Source: Brassica napus
Taxonomy: Eukaryota; Streptophyta; Magnoliopsida; Brassicales; Brassicaceae
NCBI RefSeq assembly: GCF_020379485.1
Contig: NC_063452.1
Span: forward strand, 41,097,148-41,161,147
Length of the DNA stretch: 64,000 nt
Direction: 5' to 3'
Below the pieces are notes generated by a model. The model ran no database searches and was not told the DNA's origin. It saw nothing but the letters and a program-made list of their open reading frames with translations. The position numbers were made by a program, and so were the translations under genes. Positions 23,087 through 34,007 of this stretch are shown piece after piece. Numbering within the stretch: the first letter of the stretch is position 1; every line of letters begins with the position of its first letter.

Positions 23087-26000
23087 TTCTCCCCTTTAAA
23101 CTTGAAGTTAACTATGTCTTGAACTCCAACTAATTCTCTCATCTCCTTGAACTTGATTCTCCCAAGTGCCTTAGTTAAAATGTCTGCTCTTTGCTCCACG
23201 CCTGGTACATGTTGAACCTCTACTTACTCATTCTCTACACATTCTCTTATGAAGTGATATCGCTTGTGAATGTGCTTGCTGCGTCCATGAAATACAGGAT
23301 TCTTTGTTAACGCTATTGCTGACTTGTTGTCGATACATATCATTACCTCCTTACACGACTTCTCGGTGATCTCTCCCATTAGCTCTTGCAACCATATTGC
23401 TTGTTTAGCAGCTTCAGTGGCAGCCATAAACTCTGCTTCACAAGATGATAATGCGACTGTCTCTTGTTTCTGCGAGCACCATGTAATGGGACATTTGTTC
23501 AAGTAGAAAACATGCCCCGTTGTACTTCTCCCATCATCTTCATCTATGTTATGGCTGCTGTCACTAAACCCAACTAACTCCATCTTGTTTGCTCGACTGA
23601 AATTAAGGCCGTGAGAAGTAGTGCCTTTTAAGTACCTTAGTATGTGCTTCAACGCAGCCGCATGAGATTTCTTTGGTTCGTGCATGTATCGGCTCAACAG
23701 ACCCACACTATACGCGAGATCAGGACGTGTGTGTAGTAGGTACCTTAGACATCCTATATTGCGTCTGAACTCCTTCTCATCCGCATTCTGTTCCTTCGAC
23801 GCTTTTGATAGAACCAAACCTGCATCTATTGGTGTGTGAACTGCATTGCAATCCTCCATGTCTGCTTCTTGTAGAATCTTAGTCGCATATCTTCCTTGAT
23901 TTAGTGTTATCCCGTCTTCACTCTGTATGACCTCGATTCCAAGATAATATGTTAGTAATCCCAAATCACTCATCTCAAATATTGTAGACATCTCTTTCTT
24001 GAAATCGATGATCATCACTTCACTTGATCTGGTAATGAGAAGATCGTCAACATACACGGCCACTAGGAGGAGTGCATCTCTGGTTTGTTTTCGGTACAGT
24101 GAGGGCTCCTTGGAACACTTCTTGAAGTTTAAGTCTTCAAGAACCCTATTGAGCTTTTCATTCCAAGCTCTTGGAGCTTGCCTCAATCCATATAACGCCT
24201 TCTTAAGTTTATACACTTTATCCTCACTCCTTTGATCACAAACCCCTCTGGTTGTGTTACGTACACGTCTTCCTTTAAGTCCCCGTGGAGAAAGGCAGTC
24301 TTAACATCTAAGTGGTGTACTTCCCAGCCATTACAAGCTGCAATCGATATTATGAATCTCACGGTTTCAATGCGCGCTACTGGCGCAAAGACTTCCTCAA
24401 AGTCTATCCCATGTCTCTGAATGTAGCCCTTTGCTACAAGTCTTGACTTGTGTTTGTTTATGCTTCAATCTGAATTACGCTTGATTTTGAAGATCCACTT
24501 TAGACCTATTGGTTTAACTCCTTCGGGTAGATCCACCAACTCCCACGTTTTGTTCTTGATAATAGAAGATATTTCATCCTCACATGCTTCCTTCCACACC
24601 TTCTCTTCTATTGCATCTTTAAAATCCCAAGGCTCTTCGTTCATGAGTAATAGTAGCCTCTCTCCTTCGGCTTCTGCTAGACATATGTAATCGCTCAAGT
24701 AGCCTGGTGGTTTAGATACCCTTGTTGATCTCCGTAGTTTTGAATCCTCGGTGATGATGTCTTCTTCAGAAGAGAGTTCCTCGACATCGCTATTTATGGC
24801 GTTATTAACGCTGTCCGGATCCTCTGTTTCTTCTTTATTGCCATCATCACTTATACCTTGATTCCCAAAGGTTCCGAAGCTGATCTTAAATCTTCCTGGT
24901 TCCTTGACTTCTTCACTTGAGTTGTTCCACTTCCATGTCTTGTGCTCATCGAACACAACGTCCCTGCTTACTATTATTTTTCTGCTGGTTGGGTCGAGCA
25001 TTCTATAAGCTTTGGAGCCTGGTTCTGTCCCAATATGCACTAGAGTTCTTGATCTGTCGTCCAGCTTTCTTAGGTGAGGTGCATCAACTTTTGCATACCC
25101 AATACACCTGAATACTCTAAGGTGCTTTATACTCGGCTTCTTCTTCTTAAAGGCTTCGTAGGGAGTCTGTGAATCCAACGTCCGTGTTCCAACCCGGTTG
25201 ATAAGATAAGTAGCATGTCGTATGGCTTCTCCCCAAAGATAATTAGGAATATTCATATGCTTTAGAATACTCCTTGTCATCTCCATCAAAGTTCTATTAC
25301 GTCTCTCCACAATTCCGTTCTGCTGCGGTATATACGGAGCAATTAGATGTCTTTGAATTCCAGACACTTCAAAGAATCTTTGAAACTCAATGGACGTGAA
25401 TTCATCACCTCTGTCGGTCCTTAGTGTCTTAATGCTTGTTTTTGCTTCTTGTTCAACCATTGTCTTGAAGATTTTGAACTTATCGAATGCATCTCCTTTA
25501 TTTTTCAGTAGAATGGTCCACATATAACGTGAATGATCATCCACAAGTACAAATATGTATCTGTTTCCTGCTGCAGTGGCTGGTGTAATGGGACCGCATA
25601 GGTCTCCGTGGATGAGTTCCAGTGGCTCTGCTGCTCGATAGCTTGTTGCTTGTGGAAAGACCTGTCTCATTTGCTTGCCTCGCAAGCATGATTCACATGT
25701 TTCTCTTTCTACTTCTATTTTAGGTATACCATGGACTAGCTCCTTTCGTATCATTAGCTTCATTGAATCGACTCCAATGTGACCCAACCTTGCATGCCAT
25801 CTCGCTGAATCACTCTGCACTTCTAGTTTTAAGCACTTTGCATCGCCTATCTCCATAAGTACTTTGTAGAGACGATTCCTTGACCTGTTAGCTTTTACGA
25901 TCAAGTTACCATCCATGTCATGAAGTGTAAGGTAGTCTTCTCTTATCCTTACATCGCACCCAGCCTCTGTAGCTTGACCAAGACTAATGATGTTGCTTCT

Positions 26001-27162
26001 TAGGTTTGGTAGGAAATATATATCAGACAGGAGTTTTTGTTCGCCGGCTTGGGTGATGAACAAGATGGAACCCTTCCCTCTGATATCGATTCTTGAATCA
26101 TCACCGAACCTTACCTTTCCTGTAACGGTTTCGTCCATGCTCTTGAAGTAGCTTTTGTTTCCTGTCATATGATTGCTAGCACCGTTGTCCAGGTACCAAA
26201 TCTTATCTCCATCCATGCTTGATTCAAACTCCTTAGGTCTCACGCTTCTTTCATTAAGATAGACCACTTCATGCATCATCAATTTATCAGCCTCTTGTGT
26301 GTCATCTTCTTTACCTTCTTGTGCCTCGGAGAGCTTAAGCAATCTGTCTGGACATGTTGCAGCGAAGTGTCCTATCTCATCACACCTGAAACAGGTTACT
26401 CTGGATGCATCTCTGCTGTCCCAATACGAGCGACCTCGTCCTCTCCCTCTATAGTAGCCACGACCTCCTCGACCTTTTCCTCTATAGCCATTATAATACT
26501 CTTGGTTTGGTTGAGACTCCATGTTAGTGTACATTAATTTGCTTTGTTGATTGTCTTGATGTTCTTCTTCTTCATCGTATATCCGTTCTTCATAGGTTTT
26601 TAAGCGACCTATGATATCTTCAAAGCTAGTCGTCTTGAGATCGAGGATTTGTTCAAGTGATGCGACTATGTGGATATACTTTTTTCTGGGTAAGCTCGAT
26701 AAGAATTTCTTTACGAGTTTAGATTCTTACATGTTTTCTCCTAATGCCGCTGATTTTGTCGATATTGGTGACAATTTACCAGTAAAGTCATCAATGCTCT
26801 CGTTGTCCTTCATCTTAAGACGATCAAACTCAGCCATAAGAGTTTGTAGTCTCGCTTCTCGCACTCTGTCTGCACCTTAAGTGTCGAGCTTTAATTGCAT
26901 CCCAAACTTTCTTTGCAGTCTCCAACTCACCTACTTGTAGAATTAGGGCTTCCGGGATCGATTGAAATAGAAGCGCCGTTGCCATGTCGTTCTTGTCTGA
27001 TGCATCCGATTCAATCTCCACAATCTCCCATACTTTATGGACTTTGAATAGAATTTTCATTCTCATAGCCCACACCGTATAGTTTGTTGCGTTTAGCATT
27101 GGACACTTGATCGACGATGGACCTCCTCCTTCTTTTGCCTTCGCTACCACGATATCTCCCAT
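23087..27162 (-). pseudogene. Copia Gag-Pol polyprotein, disrupted
   Basis: The frame has all domains in Copia order: Gag, zinc knuckle (CFRCDEIGHFAATC), protease core (WYLDNGASNHMTG), integrase (YIFVLVDDHSRYMW, TDRGDEFTS, PQQNGIVERRNRTL), reverse transcriptase (AVYVDDLLIT) and RNase H (LSSCEAEFMAATEAAKQ). It is broken at least five times: a one-base insertion near 26879, a stop at 26727-26729, a TGA at 24465-24467 in the start of the polymerase, a frameshift near 24230, and a TAA at 23224-23226 in RNase H. The longest open segment, 26534-24465, covers the zinc knuckle to the start of reverse transcriptase. It is closely related to the intact element at 37664-41788. It cannot make a full polyprotein, but its LTRs and priming site look usable in trans. 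Confidence 0.9.
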
Positions 27163-27182
27163 GATTGAATCGTGAAAGTAAT

Positions 27183-27195
27183 GGCTCTGATACCA
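27183..27195 (-). promoter_or_regulatory. Primer-binding site, initiator tRNA-Met type
   Basis: On the minus strand this reads TGGTATCAGAGCC, two bases from the 5' LTR. This is the standard initiator-Met priming site of plant Copia elements. Confidence 0.85.
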
Positions 27196-27197
27196 AA

Positions 27198-27431
27198 TCT
27201 AGTCTCAAAGGTTATAAGAACTCGAATAAAGAACTCTCTTTATTAATCTCTTAAGGAAACACTCAAAAACCTTTATCTCAATCTCTTAAGCTCTCAAAGG
27301 TATGCAACACTCTTGCAACTCTTTATATAGAGATTATATTTCCTAAACTCATTAGGAAACTATCATAATCCTAAACTCATTAGAATTGGTATAACTTGAG
27401 GCCCAAGTTGACTTCATGTTTATCTCCAACA
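27198..27431 (-). repeat. 5' LTR of the interrupted-LINE Copia element
   Basis: 234 bp, four differences from 22853-23086. It is followed on the plus strand by the target duplication ATACT. Confidence 0.9.
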
Positions 27432-27436
27432 ATACT

Positions 27437-27730
27437 GCCATTGACATGTGTCTTCTTCACTTTATTTTTCAAGCAATGTTCTATAGTGTATGGCGCGAAC
27501 GAAACGGTAAGAAGCACAATAACACCTATCGTATGGTCCCAAAACTCATTTGATAAAACTATATGTAACAGAGTGTCTTCTTTGCGTCTTAAGAACATGT
27601 TTCTCTATAGCATCATGATGGTTTGGTGGTTGGGGAGAACTATATTTAGAAAGGCTAAGGAGCAAATTCTTTTGTTTTCAAGTTTTTGTAATCATCTCTC
27701 GCATTGTAAATTTTTTTTGTTGATAAATAA
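27437..27730 (+). pseudogene. LINE remnant, right part
   Basis: It continues the LINE interrupted at 22852. The reading IVYGANETVRSTITPIVWSQ, followed by a stretch ending in Arg-x-x-Ser-Ser-Leu-Arg, corresponds to the Ile-Trp-Arg-Glu-Arg-Asn-Ala-Arg region near the C-terminus of plant LINE pol. The frame then ends in T-rich DNA; a clean poly(A) tail is not obvious. Confidence 0.6.
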
Positions 27731-29600
27731 ATGTAATATTTCAACAAAGAAAAAGGTTCATATATATTAATACAAAGAAATAGAAGCTGCCTAAGATCTT
27801 AGCAACAAGTTAAGGATAAAAAAAATGTTTATAACTTATCTGCCTATTTTTAATTATAATGTTTTCTTTGATAAAAAAATACAATATCTATTTAAATCCA
27901 ATCCATTTTAACCCAATTCATTAAACTTATTGATCCCTTAGTCTATTAATTTCCAAAATATTTTATTTATTATGATACATGGTTGGATTTAAATCTTATC
28001 CATGTTAAGACTTTTACATACACTAGAGCTTATCTCGCAGCTACGCGCGGTTTATCTATTCTAAACTGTAAAAAAATTTAAAAAACCTCTAATGTAAGAT
28101 TTTATTGGAAAACATTATTTTTATTTATATTTATTGAAAACTACACTTTTACATTCATGCAAATTGACTAAATTGAATATTTAAAACTATAATAATATAT
28201 TTTCTTATAATTATTTTAATATTTCAAATAAAACTAAATAAAAATTATGTTCTTTATTTTCTTTTAAAAGATAAAGCATGAAGCATTCCTAAACTTTAAA
28301 CTTACCGAATAAAAATAATAAAAATTTGAAAGGCTAGCAAAGAAAAACAATAAAAATCGTATTGTTGAAAAAACTCAAAATCGAGGTTCTTCATAATCTA
28401 AATTAGAGTATAACAAAATGAAGTTAGAATCCCGCCGGGACCAAAATTGGATATGTTTACATAAATTTTTGACTTAAGATAGAAGGCTAGATAGATTATA
28501 TGCATGAGGTAATGCTTGCAAGGTGTGTACATTCTATATGTATATAGATTGTACAAAAATGGACTTTAATACGTTTTAAAATTTATTAATTTTTCATTTG
28601 AAATTATTAACATGTATCTATTTTAGAATAATTATAATTTACATAAATGGTTCTGGGAAATATTTGAATTTTGTTAGAAATTACTAATCCACAAATAAAT
28701 GTTTAAATTGTTGAATGAAATAGAAAATGCATGAAAGTACAAATAATAACTATATAAGTTGATGACACAAATTAAAAACCCTTGACATTTTCTATACAGA
28801 TACAATGTTGAGGATTTGCAAATTTATATGCGGTTATTTTTAGAAATAAATTTTGGATGCACATACAATATTATTTTAAAATTTCAAGCTGATACTTAAT
28901 TAATGTATCGTTTGTTAGATCTTAATTTGTACCGCAAATAATTCATGTATGTATATTTTAATACATTGTTGTGAAAATATAATTTGGAACACATGATAGT
29001 AAAGTTGCCCAAAACATCATTACTTCGGTAAAATGTCTTTCACCATAAAAAAAATCAAATTTACACAGAAAACCACTTATCAAAGAAAATCTATTTTCTA
29101 GTTGATTTACTCGGCGAGAAATATGTTAGTTTGTTTATTATTCTGTCATGCTATAAGAAAAATTGGCCACCGGATACAACTGCTAAAACCTATAATTAAC
29201 TTTCATAAGAAAAATATGGCTAGTATTAGTTCCAAAAATATATATATATATGAGTAGATGTAATAAACTATAATGGTCGACAAACCAGTTCCCTCCATTA
29301 AGCATGCATAAACTTGTGGACTCTCTAGCGAAAAAGTAAACACAGAACTTTGTGGACGATCCTACACAAGGTTTGTGCTCAATCCAACGTAAGGGCAATC
29401 TGTTACCAGCTATCGCGCCTATTAGCCGTCAGATAAATAGTTCGCCTTTTACGTGCGCATCACAACGCTTGATTAAGCTCTTTATTTTTCATCCAGAAGA
29501 AAAGAAAGAACACAAAATCAAATTAAAATATCTGTGGTGGAAGCATTTAGTTAACTTTAACTCACTTTAATGTTCACGACATGAATTTTTTTTACCTGTA
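27731..29600. other. AT-rich intergenic DNA, no gene seen
   Basis: Stops are frequent in all frames. The short GC-rich patch GCTACGCGCGG near 28040 is the only compositional break. Confidence 0.6.
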
Positions 29601-29601
29601 C

Positions 29602-31668
29602 TCACGTCCCCTGCTCTATCCCTCCTTTGAGTCTTCCATCATCTTCAGGAAAGAAAAACGAACAAACTAACAAAAAGAATGTCGTTCCAGTGGAGGAATG
29701 AGACTCTGGGAGAGGATTCATGATAGATAGCTTTTGATACTGAAAGATTAAAGATGATGCTTCGACATACACTTGCATGTATAAGAAAGAGATTTTGGTC
29801 ACATATCACTCTGCTCTAGCTCATTCTGGTACTCAAATTAAAGTATCAGGAAAATCCAACTACAACACCAAATCCCACTGGTTTCCTCCTTTCAGGGGGA
29901 ATATTTCAGGCAACACTGGGACTGGACTTTGTAAAAAAAAATAGTCAATGGAGCCGGTAAGAGACTCCCAAAATGAACAAAATTTAAACTATGAAATATC
30001 CATTACCCAAAAGAGCTTATGACCTCGAGAAAGTCTTTTCTCTAATCAGAAGCTACAAAGATTGTAAAATAAAAGTATAACATTATAAAAAAAAGTTAAT
30101 CAACTGATCAAGATAGGAACTGTAACAGTCACATTGTCGAAGCAAATACCCTCTGGTGTACCAGAAAGAAGGGGTGTTACAGAGCCTCCGCAGCTGGTGT
30201 CCGAGAATAAATGCACCTGATGGAGTACCACAGTTTTGATACTAACCAACTTTTAATATGTATAGATAGGACTGTAGAAGTACTTCAGGTGCCCTTTACC
30301 TATCAGAACAAAGCTTTAAAAGTCACTAAGGCAGCAATGGTGTGGCCACTAATCGACATATGGGTCACTGAAGTACAAATATACATATATATGGATATTT
30401 TGAAAGAAACAATGCAACACAAAAAGGGAATTGAATATTTACCGGTGTATAACAGCATACTATTTAAACGTGGATTTGAATTAACCTCCCCTGCCAGTCC
30501 AAATCAGCATTGTTAATAATGGGTTTAGAGAAACAGATTATTTTTGCAACAATCAACACAGCATAAACATATATTGTTGACAAACAATTTAACCATGATT
30601 GTTAGAGAGACCTAGTGGTTAAAATCAAAACTGTCAATCTTCATAGCAGATGTTTGAAGTTTTGTATCAATTGACCAAGCTGATGATTGTTAGGGTGACC
30701 TCAAGGCTATCAATCACCTGGCTTAAGATCGTGGTTGATGCGTATTTAACGCATGTAAGAATTGCTTTGAAAGGCTTGAAGCACCAATTTCTGATATCAT
30801 CTTCAACAGAAATTAGTTTTGTCAACCCTTCATAAGCTGGTAAAAATTCCATTCCTGATCACATAAGAATGACATACACAGATTCAGTTCCATGAATTAG
30901 TTTCAGAAAAAAATCAAAATTTAAGCAAGAAGAAATATAACATGTACTCAAAGACAAAGTACAGCTCGCCAACATTATCAAAAGTCCATCACTAACCTCT
31001 TTGATTAACTTGTACATATAAGTTCAAAGCCAGCTCATAAGCCACAAATTAAGGGACCAGATGCTAAAGATATCAAAAATAATAATAAAAGCAATTTGTG
31101 TTACCCGTCGGTCGTCTTTTTGGTGAAGCAAAGTGGCTTTATTTTATGTATGTTAATCACTTTTGAAAAATTTATATAGCAACAATCTTCTAGTAGTGCG
31201 TTGCAAGGACTGGAAGCAAACTCTCTATATATACAAAAGAAAGATATTGATCAACTGAAGATAAAAAATGTAGTTTCATCATTGGCATGTATCACATTCT
31301 TACCTCTAAAACAGACATCACCAAGGCTGCATCAAATGGCTTTTCACGGATCCATAGAAACTTCTGATGAAGAAATTGACACAATCCACGCGGCCTCTCT
31401 TTATGGTTCTTACTATTGTTTCTTTCCCTTTGGTAACAAAAGGCTTCCCTTCAATCCACGGATGGTCATTAGATTAAATCCACCCTATATTTGAATTGAC
31501 CGTTACAGATTTCAACAAATGGGAAATTTGAAAGGAGTTTAAATTGAAAAATATATAATCATTGTTAGATAATATTACGCAATCAGAGTAATTAAACATC
31601 AGGAGAGAAGATTACCTGAAAAAGTTTGAATCTTTATCGTAAGTTTCAGCCGAAGATGAAAAATCCAT
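29602..31668 (-). other. Unresolved multi-exon candidate gene or gene remnant
   Basis: Three minus-strand segments have exon-like borders. First, ATG at 31668 to a donor at 31616/31615 (MDFSSSAETYDKDSNFF). Second, about 31455-31310, using an acceptor inside ATTGAAG|GGAAG; it stays in frame with the first (CQFLHQKFLWIREKPFDAAL) and ends at a GAG|GTAAGA donor. Third, about 30837-30719 between CCAG|CTTATG and CCAG|GTGATT, encoding EGLTKLISVEDDIRNWCFKP. A fourth stretch near 30195-30110 reads GTPEGICFDNVTVTVPILIS. I do not recognise the protein, and I cannot show that these pieces join. It would be divergent from the complex I gene, whose start lies 1.3 kb away. Confidence 0.25.
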
Positions 31669-32013
31669 GAAAAGAGCTCAGGTAGAAAATTTGGCGCGGA
31701 ATGAGGCATCAGAGAAACACGAACGAAAATCATGTTTCGTGAAGTGAGAGTGAGAGTTTTATGGGCTCAATCGGGTTGGGGGATGTTATTAAGATGGATG
31801 GAACGTGGAACGATTTGACTTCCTTATAGTTATATTATCTGGGTAAGTTTTGAGCATGATTAAAGGATTAATAGAATGAAGATGGAGGAATGAAATGCCC
31901 GTAGGTTAGGTTAGATTGGCTGATTTTAAGTGATTTTGGCACCGCATATTTTCATGTTGTGATTTGCTGATTTTTATGCCCAGGCTCAGAAATTGAGGAT
32001 TAACAACTTTTAG

Positions 32014-32822
32014 CAGGGGTGGGCACAAAACTCAAACCGAACCGATCCAAACCAAACCAACCGAAGTTAAACCGATCCAAACCAAACTGTGCTCTTTACA
32101 TAACCCAATTGGTTCATGTTTTACTCAACCCGAATGTTTTGGTTTGGTTTGGGTTCAAACCGAACCGAACCAAACCAAACCAAACCAAACTAATAATCCA
32201 ATATATTTTTATCTGTATATATATATATATCTATATGTTAACATATTGTAAATTTTAGTTAAAGTTTTGTTTTCCATTTTTTCTTAACTTCCATATATTT
32301 AAAAAATCCAAATATGATTCAAATAATCCTAATACCTAAATATTGTACTGAAAACAAAACCTAAAAACTATAAGCATCTAAATCGTAGCTATCTCGTTTC
32401 CTTCATCTTCTCCAATTTTCATTCTCTAAATTATGTAACAAAGTTATTATAGGACCAATAAAAACAAAAAGATAGATGCAAATAGTCTTTTAGTTAATAG
32501 GTTTTGGAATGCTTACAAGTCTTTGTTACGCTAATTAGATTACAAATAGTCTGCTATTTGCTTATTATGTATTTCTTCCTTCGACGTGTTAAGATTTTTG
32601 TCATCGAGCTTTAAATTGTTTTTTGTTTTATAGATTTTTAAAGAAAACCAAATTAAATCTAAACCAAACCGAACTAAATCGAACCAAACTAAATCCAAAC
32701 CGAACCCAAACCAAAGCTACTTTGGTTTTAATTGGGTTGAGTTTTATAAAATCCAAATTAACCAAACCAAACCAAACCGAATCCAAACTGAACCCGAAAC
32801 TAAGCGGATATGCTCAACCCTG
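32014..32822. mobile_element. Non-autonomous hAT transposon in the complex I gene promoter
   Basis: An 809-bp element with terminal inverted repeats CAGGGGTGGGCA / TGCTCAACCCTG (10 of 12 positions pair) and a perfect 8-bp target duplication ACTTTTAG (32006-32013 and 32823-32830), the hAT signature. Both ends contain many copies of AACC(G/A)AACC-type repeats in opposite orientation (about 32030-32190 and 32645-32790). There is no transposase. The right end is 171 bp before the ATG of the complex I gene at 32994, so it lies in or next to the promoter. Confidence 0.9.
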
Positions 32823-32993
32823 ACTTTTAGTGTGGTAGGACTATTAAACAAAAGGCTGTAAAAGCTAATGAGGCCTATTAAGCAATATCGCTAGGCCCAT
32901 TTGAGAATCTGTATTTTCGTTTTCGTTTGTGGAAGTTGAGACTGAACAACATTCTGAAATTTCGCAGAGAGAGAGAGAGATCCATCGGTTGAG

Positions 32994-33871
32994 ATGTTCC
33001 TTCGGTCAATCGGACGGCCATTATTGGCTAAAGTGAAGCAGACGACGGGAATCGTCGGGCTTGACGTTGTATCGAACGCGAGGGCGGTGCTGATCGATCT
33101 CTATACCAAAACCTTGAAGGAGATCCAAGCGGTGCCGGAGGATGAAGGATACCGAAAAGCTGTCGAATCGTTTACGCGCCACCGTCTCAATGTCTGCAAG
33201 GAAGAGGAAGACTGGGAGGCAATCGAGAAGCGTCTTGGTTGCGGCCAAGTGGAAGAGCTCATCGAAGAGGCACAAGATGAGCTCACACTCATTGGGAAAA
33301 TGATCGGTTCGTGTGCTCTTCCCATTATCATGCGATCTCATTGGCTAATATAGAATCTGAATCTAGAGGCTTTGTGGTTCGTTAGGTAGAAAACAAAAAA
33401 TATGAACACAGAGAGTATTGCAAAAAGTCGAGCTTTTTGTATTGTTTGCTTTAGTGTCAGTGTCACACATAAACTTGGTCATGTTCTCAATACTTATATT
33501 AGTGTTCTTATGAAGTGTAGCCATCTTTTGTAGAAGTAGCTATCGTCACATTCTTGTTTTGTAATATGCCACCGAATAGACTTGAATTTAGGGACCCTAA
33601 GCGTCTGGCTTTGCCCATTTTACAACACTTTCTTCACCATGTAGTCAGTTAATTTTTTTTTTGTTTGTTTGCAGAATGGGACCCTTGGGGTGTTCCAGAT
33701 GACTACGAGTGTGAGGTAATTGAGAATGATGCACCGATCCCAAAGCACGTTCCTCAGCACCGACCTGGTCCTCTTCCTGAGGATTTCTACAGAACCCTTG
33801 AAGGTCTAATTTCAGAGTCCAAAACAAAAATCCCGGCTGCTAGCTCCACCGATCCCCTGTTGAAGGAGTAA
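32994..33871 (+). CDS. NDUFA5: Mitochondrial complex I subunit NDUFA5 / B13, two exons
   Basis: Exon 1 is 32994-33306 and exon 2 is 33675-33871; a G|GTTCGT donor and TTTGCAG acceptor split a Glu codon (G|AA). The 169-residue product starts MFLRSIGRPLLAKVKQTTGI and has the family's features: an LYTKTLKEI helix, a charged region with KEEEDWEAIEKRLGCGQVEE, and the hallmark EWDPWGVPDDYECEVIENDA followed by PQHRPGPLPEDFY. Its length equals the Arabidopsis subunit as I remember it. The protein is a small accessory subunit of the matrix arm of NADH:ubiquinone oxidoreductase. A conserved order with the PPR gene to the right fits Arabidopsis At5g52840-At5g52850. A hAT element sits just upstream, which may affect expression. 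It looks intact. Confidence 0.95.
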
Positions 33872-34007
33872 CTTCCAGTTTTCACATTGTTTGTGTTCTT
33901 GTTGCTTTGTTTGGCTACTGTTGCTTTGTCATCCTCTGCATAAATTGCGTACTAATTTTGAAAACTATAACAATACCTTAAAATGTCTTATCATTTTTCT
34001 AAAAAAA

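Larger units (their letters stand above)
22853..27431 (-). mobile_element. Copia LTR retrotransposon, young but coding-defective
   Basis: A 4579-bp insertion on the minus strand with 234-bp LTRs (22853-23086 and 27198-27431). A perfect 5-bp target duplication ATACT lies at 22848-22852 and 27432-27436. The primer-binding site TGGTATCAGAGCC (minus strand, next to the right LTR) matches the initiator methionine tRNA type, and the purine tract AAAGGGGAGAA lies next to the left LTR. I count four differences between the LTRs (1.7 percent), so insertion is recent; at the usual plant rate of about 1.3e-8 per site per year that is well under one million years. The interrupted sequence is the LINE remnant on both sides. 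Confidence 0.95.

Noticed and set aside
23999..24235. Several plus-strand frames of 60-90 codons over the Copia elements
   Set aside because: They are antisense to polyprotein coding sequence and have no independent features.
28030..28060. GCTACGCGCGG patch suggestive of a Helitron
   Set aside because: No TC start or hairpin-CTRR end could be located, and no helicase remnant.
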